Counted from the stretch's first letter, positions 8,656-17,824 are shown. The stretch is 64,000 nt of DNA from Alloyangia mangrovi (GCF_002300555.2 NZ_NTHN02000004.1:62001-126000), one strand, 5' to 3'. The notes: generated from the letters alone by a model not told the origin. Program-made: numbers and translations.

Positions 8656-10083
8656 TCAGGCGGCTGTCTTCAGCTTCTGCTTGGCCTGCGGGGAAACGAA
8701 GGCGCCATGCAGGGCGGCGATCACCGGCTCGAGGTCGTTGCGCTCGAGGATGAACTGCACGTCCACATTGCGCGGACCCTGGGTCGCGCCGATCGATTCA
8801 TAGCCCGCTTCCGCGATGGCCTGCAGGCCCCGGGTCAGCACGCAGAGGGTGCTGAGATCCCGGCCGATGACCGAGGCCATCGACAGCGTACGCGAACTGA
8901 TCTTGGCCTGCGGGTAGAGCTTGGCCAGATCGTCCTCCACCCGGCGCATCGTCTTGAGCGAGCTGTCCAGGTAGTGGGTGATGGTGTTGGCGTTCGACAC
9001 TTTCGAGACGATGCGCACCCCGTGGCGGGTGAGCACGTCGAGGATCGCGGCGTCGTAGCCCTTCACCCCGACCATGTCCTGCTCGAAGACCTCGAGCGCC
9101 ACGATGTCGAGCCCGGTGACGATCTCGACCGCCGGGGTCTCGGCGGGCTGGTCGTCGATCAGCGTGCCCGGATCGCCCGGCTCGAAGGCGTTGGTGACGC
9201 GCAGCGGCACCTGTGCCTGGCGCAGAGTCTTGGCCGCCTTGGGGTGGATCGCCTCCATCCCCATGTTCGACAGCTGGTCGGCCACGTCGTAGTTGGTGCG
9301 GCCCAGCTTGCGGACGTTTTCCGCGCCCACAAGCTTGGGGTCGGCCGAGCTGAGGTGGAACTCCTTGTGGATGATCGCCTCGCGTGCGCCGGTGAGGGCG
9401 GCAAGCTTGGAGAAAGTCACCTCGGAATAACCACGGTCGAATTCGCGCATCAGCCCTTCGGCGCATTGCGCATAGCCGGTGACGATGGGCATCTCGGCGG
9501 CGGGGTCAACACCTTCCATCGCCTTCATGATGCGCTCTTCGAGCGTGTAGTGCCCGTCGTCGCGCCAGCCCGAGAGGTCGACGTTGCGCGCGTTCACACC
9601 CGCGCGTTGGAGCATCAGCACGGTGACATAGGCCGAATGCGCCTCGCCCAGCCCCGAGAGCAGCTCGCGGATCTGCAGCATGTGCTCGGAGAGCTGGAAG
9701 TGCCCGTAGGAGCAGAGGCGCTGCAGGTCGATCAGGCAGTTGCGCGCGCCCTCGATGCGGTTACGCACGAAGTCGGTTGCCTGCTCGACGTCGCCGGGAT
9801 GACCCAGCACGGCTTCATGTGCCTCGATCATCGCCTGCGACACCTCGGTCAGCGCGTCGTGCCAGCCGTGGCCGGTGTCGGAGTTGGCAAACTGGCCGTA
9901 AACGCCCGGCTTGCCCGATTTCTTGTGCTCGAGCAGCAGGTCGGTAATGCCGCCGAAGGCGGAGACCACGAAGACACGACCGTAGAGATCATCCCCCTCG
10001 CGGCCGCCGATGAGCAACGTGTCGCGCAGTTCGTTGAGGCGGGACATGCTCGTCCCGCCAATTTTCTCGACGGTGTGGGTCAT
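8656..10083 (-). CDS. ask: Ectoine-associated aspartate kinase (Ask_Ect)
   Basis: A 475-residue aspartokinase, last gene of ectABC-ask. It phosphorylates aspartate, the committed step toward aspartate semialdehyde, the precursor of EctB's substrate. The N-terminus THTVEKIGGTSMSR is the divergent form of the usual KFGGTS motif. The C-terminal third carries ACT-type regulatory repeats (around VKGYDAAILDVL and MASVIGRDLSTL). It starts 3 bases after ectC. The dedicated isoenzyme is known in many ectoine clusters and is thought to escape feedback control by lysine and threonine. Confidence 0.9.
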   Translation of the reverse strand: MTHTVEKIGGTSMSRLNELRDTLLIGGREGDDLYGRVFVVSAFGGITDLLLEHKKSGKPGVYGQFANSDTGHGWHDALTEVSQAMIEAHEAVLGHPGDVEQATDFVRNRIEGARNCLIDLQRLCSYGHFQLSEHMLQIRELLSGLGEAHSAYVTVLMLQRAGVNARNVDLSGWRDDGHYTLEERIMKAMEGVDPAAEMPIVTGYAQCAEGLMREFDRGYSEVTFSKLAALTGAREAIIHKEFHLSSADPKLVGAENVRKLGRTNYDVADQLSNMGMEAIHPKAAKTLRQAQVPLRVTNAFEPGDPGTLIDDQPAETPAVEIVTGLDIVALEVFEQDMVGVKGYDAAILDVLTRHGVRIVSKVSNANTITHYLDSSLKTMRRVEDDLAKLYPQAKISSRTLSMASVIGRDLSTLCVLTRGLQAIAEAGYESIGATQGPRNVDVQFILERNDLEPVIAALHGAFVSPQAKQKLKTAA

Positions 10084-10086
10084 GGC

Positions 10087-10479
10087 TTACGCGACCTCCT
10101 CGGCCGGTGCGTAGGAGCCGTCCTCGCGGTGCACCTCGGTGCCGGTGACGGGCGGGTTGAAGCAGCAGGCCATGTGAAGCTCTTCCTCGGCCCGCAGGAT
10201 GTGCTTGTCGTTGAGGTTCAGCGCATACATGACGCCGGGCTTGATCTCGTGGGTCTCGCCGGTGGCGACATCGGTGATCGAGCCCTTGCCCGCCATGCAA
10301 TAGACGCTCTCGAAGTGGTGCTTGTAGTGGAACGTGTGTTCCGAGCCCGCCTCGAGCACGGTGATGTGGAACGAGAAGCCCATGCCGTCCTGCGCCAGCA
10401 GCATCCGGGTGGAGGTCCACTGCGCGTCGGCGATGTGCTTGTCGGTTTTCTTCAGTTCGTTGAAATCGCGTACAATCAT
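10087..10479 (-). CDS. ectC: L-ectoine synthase
   Basis: A 130-residue cupin that cyclises N-gamma-acetyl-diaminobutyrate to ectoine. From the ATG at 10479 (MIVRDFNELKK), the residues known to be important in characterised EctC fall at the family positions: Thr40, Glu57, Tyr85 and His93. That agreement decides against the upstream alternative start at 10497. It lies 4 bases after ectB and 3 bases before the aspartokinase. Confidence 0.96.
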   Translation of the reverse strand: MIVRDFNELKKTDKHIADAQWTSTRMLLAQDGMGFSFHITVLEAGSEHTFHYKHHFESVYCMAGKGSITDVATGETHEIKPGVMYALNLNDKHILRAEEELHMACCFNPPVTGTEVHREDGSYAPAEEVA

Positions 10480-10483
10480 GGTG

Positions 10484-11773
10484 TCACTCCGCGGCAATCT
10501 TGTGGTTGTTGAGGCTCGTGGCGACGCTCTCGCGCAGGATGCCGAAGCCCTTGCGGAAGGTCTCTTCCGAGGTGGTCAGCGGCGCGAGCACCTTGACGAC
10601 CTCGTCGCCCGCACCCGAGGTTTCGATGATCAGCCCGCGCTCGAAGGCCTCGGCGCAGATCGCGCCGGCCAGCTCGCCCGAGCCGACATCGACGCCGCGC
10701 ATCAGGCCGCGGCCCTTGAGGTAGGCACCGGGGATCATCTCGGCGATGGTCTCCAGTTCGTCCTCGATCAGCTGCGCCTTCTCGGCCAGCGCGCGCTGGA
10801 AGCGGCCATCTGCCCAGAACTTCTCGAGCGCCACGCGCGCCGTGATGAAGGCATGGGTGTTGCCCCGGAAGGTGCCGTTGTGCTCGGCCGGTTTCCAGAC
10901 GTCCAGTTCCGGCTTCATCAGCAGGGCGGCGAAGGGCAGGCCGAAGCCCGAGAGCGATTTCGCCAGCGGAATGAGGTCCGGCTCGACGCCCATCTCCTCG
11001 AAGGAGAAGAAGGTGCCGGTTCGGCCGATCCCGGCCTGGATGTCGTCGGCGATGAGCAGCGCGCCGTGCTTCTTGGCGAGGCGGGCGATGCCGCGCAGCC
11101 ATTCGGCGGAGGCGGCATTGAGGCCACCCTCGCCCTGCACCGGCTCCACGAGGAAGGCGGCGGGGGCATCGAGACCCGACGAGGGGTTCTCGAGCATCAT
11201 CTCGATCTGCGCGAGCGTGTCGACATCGGGGCCAAAGGCGCCCTCGTAGGGCATGTGGGTCACGCCCTGAAGCGGCATGCCGCCACCGTTGCGCTTGCCC
11301 TTGTTGCCGGTCGCCGCCAGCGCGCCCACGGTCATGCCGTGGAAGCCGTTGGTGAAGGCGATGATGTTGGTGCGACCGGTGACCTTGCGCGCGAGTTTCA
11401 TCGCCGCCTCGACGGCGTTGGTGCCGGTCGGGCCGACCATCATCACCTTGTGGTCCATGCCACGCGGTTCGAGGATCAGGCGCTCGAAGGTCTCGAGGAA
11501 GGCTTCCTTGGCGTCGGTGTGCATGTCGAGACCATGGGCGATGCCATCGCTCATGATGTGCTCGACCAGCGCCGCCTTCATGTGCGGGTCGTTGTGGCCG
11601 TAGTTCAGCGAGGAACAGCCGGCGAGGAAGTCGATATAGGTCCGGCCCTGATCGTCGGTCAGTTCCGAGCCACGGGCGGAGGTGAAGCTCACCGGGAAGG
11701 AGCGGCAGTAGGAGCGTGCCTCGCTCTCGCGGCGAGCGTAAATAGTCGGGCCGTTAGACGTGTCTTTCGGCAT
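10484..11773 (-). CDS. ectB: Diaminobutyrate--2-oxoglutarate transaminase
   Basis: A 429-residue class III PLP aminotransferase that converts aspartate semialdehyde to L-2,4-diaminobutyrate with glutamate as donor. The PLP lysine is Lys272 in LAKSLSG, and the cofactor-contacting aspartate lies in IADDIQAGIGRTG. The length is normal for EctB. It lies 57 bases after ectA in the ectABC-ask operon. Confidence 0.96.
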   Translation of the reverse strand: MPKDTSNGPTIYARRESEARSYCRSFPVSFTSARGSELTDDQGRTYIDFLAGCSSLNYGHNDPHMKAALVEHIMSDGIAHGLDMHTDAKEAFLETFERLILEPRGMDHKVMMVGPTGTNAVEAAMKLARKVTGRTNIIAFTNGFHGMTVGALAATGNKGKRNGGGMPLQGVTHMPYEGAFGPDVDTLAQIEMMLENPSSGLDAPAAFLVEPVQGEGGLNAASAEWLRGIARLAKKHGALLIADDIQAGIGRTGTFFSFEEMGVEPDLIPLAKSLSGFGLPFAALLMKPELDVWKPAEHNGTFRGNTHAFITARVALEKFWADGRFQRALAEKAQLIEDELETIAEMIPGAYLKGRGLMRGVDVGSGELAGAICAEAFERGLIIETSGAGDEVVKVLAPLTTSEETFRKGFGILRESVATSLNNHKIAAE

Positions 11774-11830
11774 AACGAAGTCCTTTCTAGAACTTAGAAA
11801 AAGATTGGTTCAGTGATGTTGGGGGAGCGA

Positions 11831-12367
11831 TCAGGCCGCGGCGCGCAGCGTCTCTTCTTCCTGCGGCAGCTCGATCGTGACCATGTGCTCGGTCGCGTGC
11901 ATGCCGTCGAAGTGGTCATCGCGCGTGTAGTGCGGCGCGTCCGAGAGCTCGCCGCCGATGGAGCGGGCGAAGCTGCGGAACAGACCCCAGGACGCGTCGT
12001 TGTCACGGGTGATCGTCGTCTTGAGTTCAGTGGCGTCTGCGCATTCGTCGCGCTCGGTCAGATGCGTCAGCATCTTGCGACCGAGGCCGAGGCCGCGGGC
12101 CTTGGGGCTGACCGCCACTTGCCAGACAAAGAAGGCGTTCTGGTTCGGGATCATGTGCCCCGAGATCCAGCCCACCACTTCGCCGTCAAGCTCGGCCAGC
12201 ACGCAGGTGTCGCGGAAATGTTCGGCCTGCACGAGGTTGCAGTACATAGAGTTCTCGTCGAGCGGCTTGCAGGCGCGCACGAGTTCCCAGATCGCAGCCC
12301 CGTCCGTTGCTTCGGGCTTACGCAGCACCGGGGTGCGCGTGTCAGGCTGTGTCATGTCTTTCGGCAT
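11831..12367 (-). CDS. ectA: Diaminobutyrate acetyltransferase
   Basis: A 178-residue GNAT enzyme that acetylates diaminobutyrate at the gamma nitrogen, first gene of the operon. The substrate block around CKPLDENSMYCNL and the acetyl-CoA loop SPKARGLGLGRKML are visible. The frame is open to a TTG at 12397, but the ATG at 12367 follows GGAGGA by 10 bases. A plausible promoter at 12400-12428 would start transcription just downstream of that TTG, so I prefer 12367. Confidence 0.95.
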   Translation of the reverse strand: MPKDMTQPDTRTPVLRKPEATDGAAIWELVRACKPLDENSMYCNLVQAEHFRDTCVLAELDGEVVGWISGHMIPNQNAFFVWQVAVSPKARGLGLGRKMLTHLTERDECADATELKTTITRDNDASWGLFRSFARSIGGELSDAPHYTRDDHFDGMHATEHMVTIELPQEEETLRAAA

Positions 12368-12399
12368 CGATCCGGCGTCCTCCGTTTGGTTCGTCAATC

Positions 12400-12428
12400 T
12401 AACTAATGCAGGAGGGTTAAAGTTTCAA
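12400..12428 (-). promoter_or_regulatory. Candidate ectA promoter
   Basis: On the minus strand, TTGAAA (12428-12423) and TAGTTA (12405-12400) are separated by 17 bases. The -35 is good and the -10 weak, as is common for regulated osmotic promoters. It lies in the 216-base divergent region between ectA and ectR, where an EctR operator would be expected. I did not identify a clear MarR-type dyad. Confidence 0.35.
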
Positions 12429-12583
12429 CCTCCGAAGCAGTTTTTACGCTTATAGCGGCATTTTGGCGTTTGGTGCTCCATGAAAGGTAAGATTTTATGA
12501 AGCAAATCTCCTTAGTCTTGCGAATGACACAGTCAAGTGCTTAGCCAATTGAAGCTTTGGCGGAATCCTGCCAAAAGTCCTGT

Positions 12584-13084
12584 ATGGCTGACCGAACTCC
12601 AGATCGCACTGACCAGAGCCTGATCGCGCTGCGCCGCATCCTGCGCGCGACCGAGCTCTACGAGCGCAAGCTCGCGCAGGCCGCGGGGCTGACCCCGGCG
12701 CAGCTGCGGGTGCTGCAGATCGTGGCAAAGAAGGATCACGGCACCGCCACCCCCAAGGCGCTGGCAACCCAGATGGGGGTCAGCCAGGCAACGGTGACCG
12801 CGCTGGTCGACAAGCTGGTGGCGCGCGACATGGTGGCCCGGCACCGCTCCGACGTGGACCGCCGGCAGACCGACGTGGCGATCACCGACAAGGGCCGCGA
12901 GGCGGTGAGCCAGTCGCCCGATGCGCTGCAGCAGAAGTTCGTGAAAAGCTTCGAGGGACTGCAGGACTGGGAGCAGGCGCAGCTCGTGGCCTCGCTCGAA
13001 CGGGTCGCGGCGATGCTGGATGCGCACGAGATGGACGCCTCGCCGGTGCTGACCATCCGCGACATCCGCCAAGAAGGCCAGTGA
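12584..13084 (+). CDS. ectR: MarR-family regulator of ectoine genes (EctR-like)
   Basis: A 166-residue MarR-type winged helix protein. The recognition region TPKALATQMGVSQATVTALVDKL is followed by the wing with DRRQTDVAITDKG. It is divergent from ectA, the usual place for EctR, which represses or modulates ect transcription in response to salinity in studied bacteria. The ATG at 12584 is preferred over a TTG at 12557. Assignment as EctR rests on family plus position. Confidence 0.85.
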   Translation: MADRTPDRTDQSLIALRRILRATELYERKLAQAAGLTPAQLRVLQIVAKKDHGTATPKALATQMGVSQATVTALVDKLVARDMVARHRSDVDRRQTDVAITDKGREAVSQSPDALQQKFVKSFEGLQDWEQAQLVASLERVAAMLDAHEMDASPVLTIRDIRQEGQ

Positions 13085-13265
13085 CGCTCTGAGCGCAGGC
13101 ACCGTTCCCGGACCCAGCCTCCGCAATCGCGCTTGAATCCCGGGCTGCCCTCGGGGCAGATGGGGCAACCCGCGCCGACCGGGGGAGGGCTGCCCGCGCG
13201 GCCGGGATGGCGCTCAATGACGCGACCCGGCGCAGGGCGGGCGCGTGTCTCTACCGGAGCGCCTC

Positions 13266-14219
13266 ATGCCGCAGCAGATCGCCATCAACATCAAGACCCA
13301 GGCCTACCACCGCATGCTCGGCGAACGGTTCACGCTGCACGATTGCACCGGCGGCTATGCCCATCTGACCGACGAGGAGCGAGCCGGCACCCGCGTCCTG
13401 ATCACCGCCGGCTTCAAGGGGGCGACGGGCGCCGAGATGGACGAGCTGCCGAATCTCGGGCTGATCTGCTGCGTCGGCACCGGTTACGAGGGGATCGACG
13501 TGCAGGCGGCCATCGACCGCGGCATCAGAGTCACCCATGGCGCCGGGGTGAATGCCGGGGCGGTGGCCGATCACGCCATGGCGCTGCTGCTTGCGGCGGT
13601 GCGCTGCATTCCGCATCAGGACCGGCTGACCCGCTCGGGGGCGTGGAACTACACCGAGACGCCGCGGCCGCTGGTCTCGCGCAAGAAGATGGGCATCTTC
13701 GGCATGGGCGGCATCGGCGCGGCGCTGGCGCGGCGGGCGGCGGCCTTCGATATCGAGGTGAGCTATCACAGCCGCAGCCCGAAACCGGACCTGCCCTATG
13801 CCTACGTGCCCTCGCTGCTGGAGCTGGCCGAGCGGGTCGATTACCTCGTGGCCTGCGTGCCGGGCGGGGCGGCGACGCAGCACGCGGTGAACGCCGAGGT
13901 GCTCGCGGCGCTGGGTCCGCGGGGCTATCTCTTCAACGTCGGGCGCGGCACGGTGGTCGACACCGACGCGCTGATCGCGGCGCTGCAGGCGGGCACGCTG
14001 AAGGGTGCGGGGCTCGATGTCTTCGAGAACGAGCCCGAGGTGCCCGCGGCGCTCTGCGCGATGGAGAACGTTGTGCTGACCCCGCATATGGCCGGCAACG
14101 CGCCCGAGGTGCAGGAAATGGCGACCGATCTCATGTGCGACAACATTGCCGCCTTCACCGCCGGGGCGCCGCTGGTCACCCCGGTGCCCGAGATGAAGGC
14201 GCTGGCGCCCGCCGGCTGA
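13266..14219 (+). CDS. D-2-hydroxyacid dehydrogenase (NAD-binding)
   Basis: A 317-residue D-isomer-specific 2-hydroxyacid dehydrogenase. The nucleotide motif GMGGIGAALARR lies near residue 150. The catalytic Arg is in NVGRGTVVD, Glu in ENEPEVP and His in TPHMAGN. These enzymes interconvert 2-oxoacids and D-2-hydroxyacids, for example glyoxylate or hydroxypyruvate; the substrate is not clear here. The ATG at 13266 has GGAG 9 bases upstream. It ends 21 bases from the convergent pcaQ stop. Confidence 0.85.
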   Translation: MPQQIAINIKTQAYHRMLGERFTLHDCTGGYAHLTDEERAGTRVLITAGFKGATGAEMDELPNLGLICCVGTGYEGIDVQAAIDRGIRVTHGAGVNAGAVADHAMALLLAAVRCIPHQDRLTRSGAWNYTETPRPLVSRKKMGIFGMGGIGAALARRAAAFDIEVSYHSRSPKPDLPYAYVPSLLELAERVDYLVACVPGGAATQHAVNAEVLAALGPRGYLFNVGRGTVVDTDALIAALQAGTLKGAGLDVFENEPEVPAALCAMENVVLTPHMAGNAPEVQEMATDLMCDNIAAFTAGAPLVTPVPEMKALAPAG

Positions 14220-14240
14220 ACCGGGCGCGGGGCAGGGGGC

Positions 14241-15164
14241 TCAGCCCTCCTGCGCCGGGTGCTCGGCGGCGACAGTCACCAGGGTATCGACCAGCCCCTG
14301 CAGCACCGCATCGGGCAATATGCCCTCGCGCAGCGAGATGCCGACGGGGCCGCCGAGCAGCTCGTTCTGCACCGGCAGAACGGTCAGCTCGCCACTGTCC
14401 AGCTCGGCGCGGACAACGCCCGCCGAGATGAACCAGATGGTGTCGGAGCGTGCCACGACCCGCCGCCCGAAAGCGTGGGAAACATTCTCATACGCGGGAA
14501 TCGGCTCGCCCAGCCCCAGCGATTGCAGGAAAGAGCGTACCGAGCCCGAGATCACCGCCCCGGCGGGCGGCAGCATCAGCGGGTAGCGCAGCAGCTCGGC
14601 GGGCTCCCAGTCCTGCCCGGCGAGCGGGTGGCCGGGACGGATCACCGGCACCACGCGCTCCCAGTAGAGCTGGCGGAAGCTGAGGCCCTCGCCGGTGCCG
14701 GTGGCGGGCATGCGCCCCACGACGATATCCAGCGCGCCCTCGCGGAGTTGCGAAAGCAGCAGCCAGTTCGGCCCGGTGGAGACTCGCAGCGTGCAGTCGG
14801 GGTGGGTTTCGCGGAAACGCGCGGCGGCGTCGGGAAAGAGCCCGGTGGCGGCGGTCGGCAGCACCCCCACCGCGAGCTTGCGCTGGCGCTGCGGCAAATC
14901 GCGCAGCAGCCGCTGTCCGCGCTCGAGATCGGCCAGCGCCGTGCCCGCGTATTGCTGGAATATCTTCCCCGCACGGGTCAGCGCCAGCCGCCGCCCGCCG
15001 CGGTCGAAGAGCTGCGCGTTCAGGATTTCTTCCAGCTCCCGCACGGTCTTGGAGGCCGCGGGCTGGCTCACGTGCAGGGCCTCGGCTGCGGCGCTGAGGC
15101 TGCCCAGACGGGCAGTCTCGAGGAAGACGCGCAGGTGCCGCATGCGCAGGTGGGGGTGGATCAT
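14241..15164 (-). CDS. pcaQ: LysR-type activator of protocatechuate genes (PcaQ)
   Basis: A 307-residue LysR regulator. An N-terminal HTH (SLSAAAEALHVSQPAASKTVRELE) is followed by a periplasmic-binding-like effector domain. It is divergent from pcaDCHGB, the standard alphaproteobacterial arrangement, in which PcaQ activates the operon in response to beta-carboxymuconate or its lactone. A near-palindromic site matching the known PcaQ operator lies directly upstream of its own start, suggesting autoregulation as well. Confidence 0.92.
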   Translation of the reverse strand: MIHPHLRMRHLRVFLETARLGSLSAAAEALHVSQPAASKTVRELEEILNAQLFDRGGRRLALTRAGKIFQQYAGTALADLERGQRLLRDLPQRQRKLAVGVLPTAATGLFPDAAARFRETHPDCTLRVSTGPNWLLLSQLREGALDIVVGRMPATGTGEGLSFRQLYWERVVPVIRPGHPLAGQDWEPAELLRYPLMLPPAGAVISGSVRSFLQSLGLGEPIPAYENVSHAFGRRVVARSDTIWFISAGVVRAELDSGELTVLPVQNELLGGPVGISLREGILPDAVLQGLVDTLVTVAAEHPAQEG

Positions 15165-15166
15165 TC

Positions 15167-15182
15167 ATAACCTCAGAGTTAT
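15167..15182. promoter_or_regulatory. Predicted PcaQ operator
   Basis: ATAACC-TCAG-AGTTAT is a dyad (5 of 6 bases symmetric) starting 3 bases upstream of the pcaQ ATG and 85 bases before pcaD. It fits the ATAACC-N4-GGTTA(A/T)-type site described for PcaQ in rhizobia. Placement between the divergent genes supports the assignment. Confidence 0.7.
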
Positions 15183-15267
15183 GGGTTCCACGCCTAGTTA
15201 TATTTTTCACCGGCGATTTGCCATGGCAGAAGGGCGGCGAGGCCCAACCGAGCCCCGAGGAGGCACC

Positions 15268-16050
15268 ATGCAGACACTTTCCGTATCCGGCGTCAGCCTG
15301 CACATCCGCGACGAGGGGCCGAGGGACGGCCGCGTGCTCATGCTGGCGAACTCGCTGGGCACCGACCTGAGGGTCTGGGATGCGCTGATTCCGCTGCTGC
15401 CCGAGGGGCTTCGCGTGGTGCGCTTCGACAAGCGCGGCCACGGGCTGTCCGATGCGCCCGAGGCGCCCTATGCGATGGAGACGCTGGTCGGTGACGCCGA
15501 GGCGATCTGCGGGGCGCTGGGGCTGAGCGATGTCACCTTCGTCGGCCTGTCGATCGGCGGCCTCATCGGGCAGGGTCTGGCGGTGAAACGCCCGGATCTG
15601 ATCCGCGCGTTGGTGCTGATGGACACGGCGGCCAAGATCGGGTCCGCCGAGATGTGGCAGACCCGGATCGACGGCATCCGCGCGAATGGCGTGGCCTCGC
15701 TGGCGGATGCCATTCTCGAGCGCTGGTTCACCCCCGGTTTCCGCGAGAGCGATCCGCAGTTCGCGGCGTGGAAGAACATGCTCGAGCGCACCCCGCTCGA
15801 GGGTTACGTCGGCTGCTGTGCCGCCATCGCCGGGGCGGATTTGACCGAAAGCACCCGTGCGCTGACACTTCCGGTGCTGGCCGTGGCCGGGGCCGAGGAC
15901 GGCTCGACCCCGCCCGAGCTGGTGCGCGGCACCGCCGAGCTTTGCGGCGCGGAGTTCGCGCTGATCGAGGGCGCGGGGCACATCCCCTGCGTCGAGCAGC
16001 CCGCGGCGACCGCCCGGCTCATCACCGATTTTCTGGAAAGGACTGCCTGA
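15268..16050 (+). CDS. pcaD: 3-oxoadipate enol-lactonase
   Basis: A 260-residue alpha/beta hydrolase that opens 3-oxoadipate enol-lactone to 3-oxoadipate. The nucleophile serine lies in GLSIGG near residue 93, and the C-terminal histidine in GAGHIP. The start has GAGGAGG immediately upstream. It is the first gene of pcaDCHGB, and pcaC starts right after its stop codon. Confidence 0.94.
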   Translation: MQTLSVSGVSLHIRDEGPRDGRVLMLANSLGTDLRVWDALIPLLPEGLRVVRFDKRGHGLSDAPEAPYAMETLVGDAEAICGALGLSDVTFVGLSIGGLIGQGLAVKRPDLIRALVLMDTAAKIGSAEMWQTRIDGIRANGVASLADAILERWFTPGFRESDPQFAAWKNMLERTPLEGYVGCCAAIAGADLTESTRALTLPVLAVAGAEDGSTPPELVRGTAELCGAEFALIEGAGHIPCVEQPAATARLITDFLERTA

Positions 16051-16434
16051 ATGGACGAGCTTTACGAACAGGGCATGAAGACGCGCCGGTCGGTGCTGGG
16101 CGATGCCCATGTGGACCGCGCCGAGGCCAACAAGACGCCCTTTGACGAGCCCTTCCAGACGCTGATCACCCGCAGCGCCTGGGGTACGGTCTGGGCGTCG
16201 GACGCGATCAGCCAGCGCGAACGCTCGATGCTGACGCTGGCGCTGCTGGCGGCGACGGGCAACTTCGAGGAGATCCCGATGCACATCCGCGCCACGGCGC
16301 GCACCGGGGCCAGCAAGCAGGACGTGCTGGAAGCGTTCCAGCACGTGGCGATCTACGCCGGGGTTCCGCGCGCCAACCACGCGCTGAAACTGGCCAAGGC
16401 GACCTATGCCGAAATGGAGGCGGCAGCCGAATGA
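16051..16434 (+). CDS. pcaC: 4-carboxymuconolactone decarboxylase
   Basis: A 127-residue CMD/AhpD-fold protein that decarboxylates 4-carboxymuconolactone to the enol-lactone used by PcaD. The conserved core (around EIPMHIRATARTGASKQD) and normal length match PcaC. It abuts pcaD and overlaps pcaH by 4 bases (ATGA), implying coupled translation. Confidence 0.94.
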   Translation: MDELYEQGMKTRRSVLGDAHVDRAEANKTPFDEPFQTLITRSAWGTVWASDAISQRERSMLTLALLAATGNFEEIPMHIRATARTGASKQDVLEAFQHVAIYAGVPRANHALKLAKATYAEMEAAAE

Positions 16435-17174
16435 GCAACTTCATCACCACAGATAAGGGCCCGCTGATCCCGCGCAACCGCGACGCGCATCCGGTCGCCT
16501 ACGATCCCGGCTACAAGACCAGCGTCGCCCGGTCACCGAACCTGCCGCTGCTGTCGATGGAAAGCTCGCCCTCGGAAGAGACCGGCCCGACCTTCGGCCA
16601 CGGCAAGCTCGGCGCGCTCGACAACAACCTGATCCTGAACTGGACCAAGGGCGCGGCTCCGGCCGTGGGCGAGCGCATCCTGATGCACGGCCGCGTGCTC
16701 GACGAGAACGCGCGCCCGGTGCCGAACACGCTGATCGAGATCTGGCAGGCCAACGCAGGTGGTCGCTACCGCCACAAGAAGGACACGTATCTGGCGCCGC
16801 TCGACCCGAACTTCGGCGGCTGCGGCCGCACGCTGACCGACGAGAACGGCTATTACCAGTTCCTGACCGTGCGCCCGGGGGCCTACCCCTGGCCGAACCG
16901 CGGCAACGACTGGCGTCCGATGCACATCCACATCTCGGTCTACGGGCACAGCTTCGGCCAGCGCCTGATCACCCAGATGTATTTCGAGGGCGATCCGCTG
17001 ATCAACCACTGCCCGATCGCCGCGACGATCAAGAACCGCGCCCAGCTCGACGCGCTGGTCGCCCCGCTTGACCTGGCGCATTCGCGCCCGCTCGACTACC
17101 TCGCCTACAAGTTCGATATCGTGCTGCGCGGCCGTCGCCAGTCGATGTTCGAGAACAAGCTGGAGGGCATGTGA
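16431..17174 (+). CDS. pcaH: Protocatechuate 3,4-dioxygenase, beta subunit
   Basis: A 247-residue intradiol dioxygenase beta chain carrying the catalytic iron(III). Iron ligands lie in the family blocks: Tyr in GGRYRH, Tyr in the YPWPNRGNDWRPMHIH region and the HIH histidines. With PcaG it cleaves protocatechuate to 3-carboxymuconate. It overlaps both neighbours by 4 bases. Confidence 0.96.
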   Translation: MSNFITTDKGPLIPRNRDAHPVAYDPGYKTSVARSPNLPLLSMESSPSEETGPTFGHGKLGALDNNLILNWTKGAAPAVGERILMHGRVLDENARPVPNTLIEIWQANAGGRYRHKKDTYLAPLDPNFGGCGRTLTDENGYYQFLTVRPGAYPWPNRGNDWRPMHIHISVYGHSFGQRLITQMYFEGDPLINHCPIAATIKNRAQLDALVAPLDLAHSRPLDYLAYKFDIVLRGRRQSMFENKLEGM

Positions 17175-17776
17175 TCATGGTGCAGAAACTCGAAACCCTC
17201 GTGGAAACCGCCTCGCAGACCGCCGGGCCCTACGTCCACATCGGCCTCATGCCCACCTACGCGGGCAACGCCGGCTATTACGATGAAGAGATCGGCGTCA
17301 GCCCCATCGAAGAAGGCTGCGAGGGCGAGATCATCGAGATCACCGGCTCCGTCTATGACGGCACCGGCTGGGCGATGCGGGACGCGCTGATCGAAAGCTG
17401 GCAGCCGGACGCCAAGGGTGTCTTCCCGGGGCAGGAGGGCGCGGACCCCAAGGTCTCCGGCCATTGCCGCTTTGCCGCCCATGCCGAGACCGGCGAGTTC
17501 ACCCTGCGCACGGTCAAGCCGGGCAAGGTGAAGGGCCGGGGCGGCGTGGTCAGCGCGCCGCATATCTCGCTCTGGGTGGTGGCCCGCGGCATCAACATCG
17601 GGCTGCAGACGCGCATCTACTTCGAGGACGAGGACAATTCCTCGGACCCGCTGCTGGCACGCATCGAGCAGCGCCCGCGGGTTGAGACGCTGATCGCCAA
17701 GAAGACCGGCGAGGGCAAGTACCGCTTCGACATCCGCCTGCAGGGCGAGGGCGAGACGGTCTTCCTCGACATCTGA
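17171..17776 (+). CDS. pcaG: Protocatechuate 3,4-dioxygenase, alpha subunit
   Basis: A 201-residue intradiol dioxygenase alpha chain, structurally like PcaH but without the iron site. TAGPYVHIGL near the N-terminus is the typical alpha-subunit block. The start is either GTG at 17171, overlapping the pcaH stop, or ATG at 17177; both give the same protein apart from two residues. Confidence 0.95.
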   Translation: MIMVQKLETLVETASQTAGPYVHIGLMPTYAGNAGYYDEEIGVSPIEEGCEGEIIEITGSVYDGTGWAMRDALIESWQPDAKGVFPGQEGADPKVSGHCRFAAHAETGEFTLRTVKPGKVKGRGGVVSAPHISLWVVARGINIGLQTRIYFEDEDNSSDPLLARIEQRPRVETLIAKKTGEGKYRFDIRLQGEGETVFLDI

Positions 17777-17802
17777 GGCAGGCGCTGTAAGCAAAAAGAA
17801 AC

Positions 17803-17824
17803 GGGGCGGCCGTAAGGTCGCCCC
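17803..17824 (+). terminator. Hairpin between pcaG and pcaB
   Basis: GGGGCGGCC, GTAA loop, GGTCGCCCC forms a 9-pair stem (one G-T pair). It separates pcaDCHG from pcaB and may partially terminate or stabilise the upstream mRNA. No long T-run follows. Confidence 0.45.

Noticed and set aside
8572-10512. A 646-residue open frame opposite the aspartokinase and ectC
   Set aside because: Antisense to the ectoine operon; no recognisable protein features.
14488-16380. A 630-residue minus-strand frame across pcaQ, pcaD and pcaC
   Set aside because: It runs antisense to pcaDC and in the wrong frame of pcaQ; the pca genes are unambiguous.
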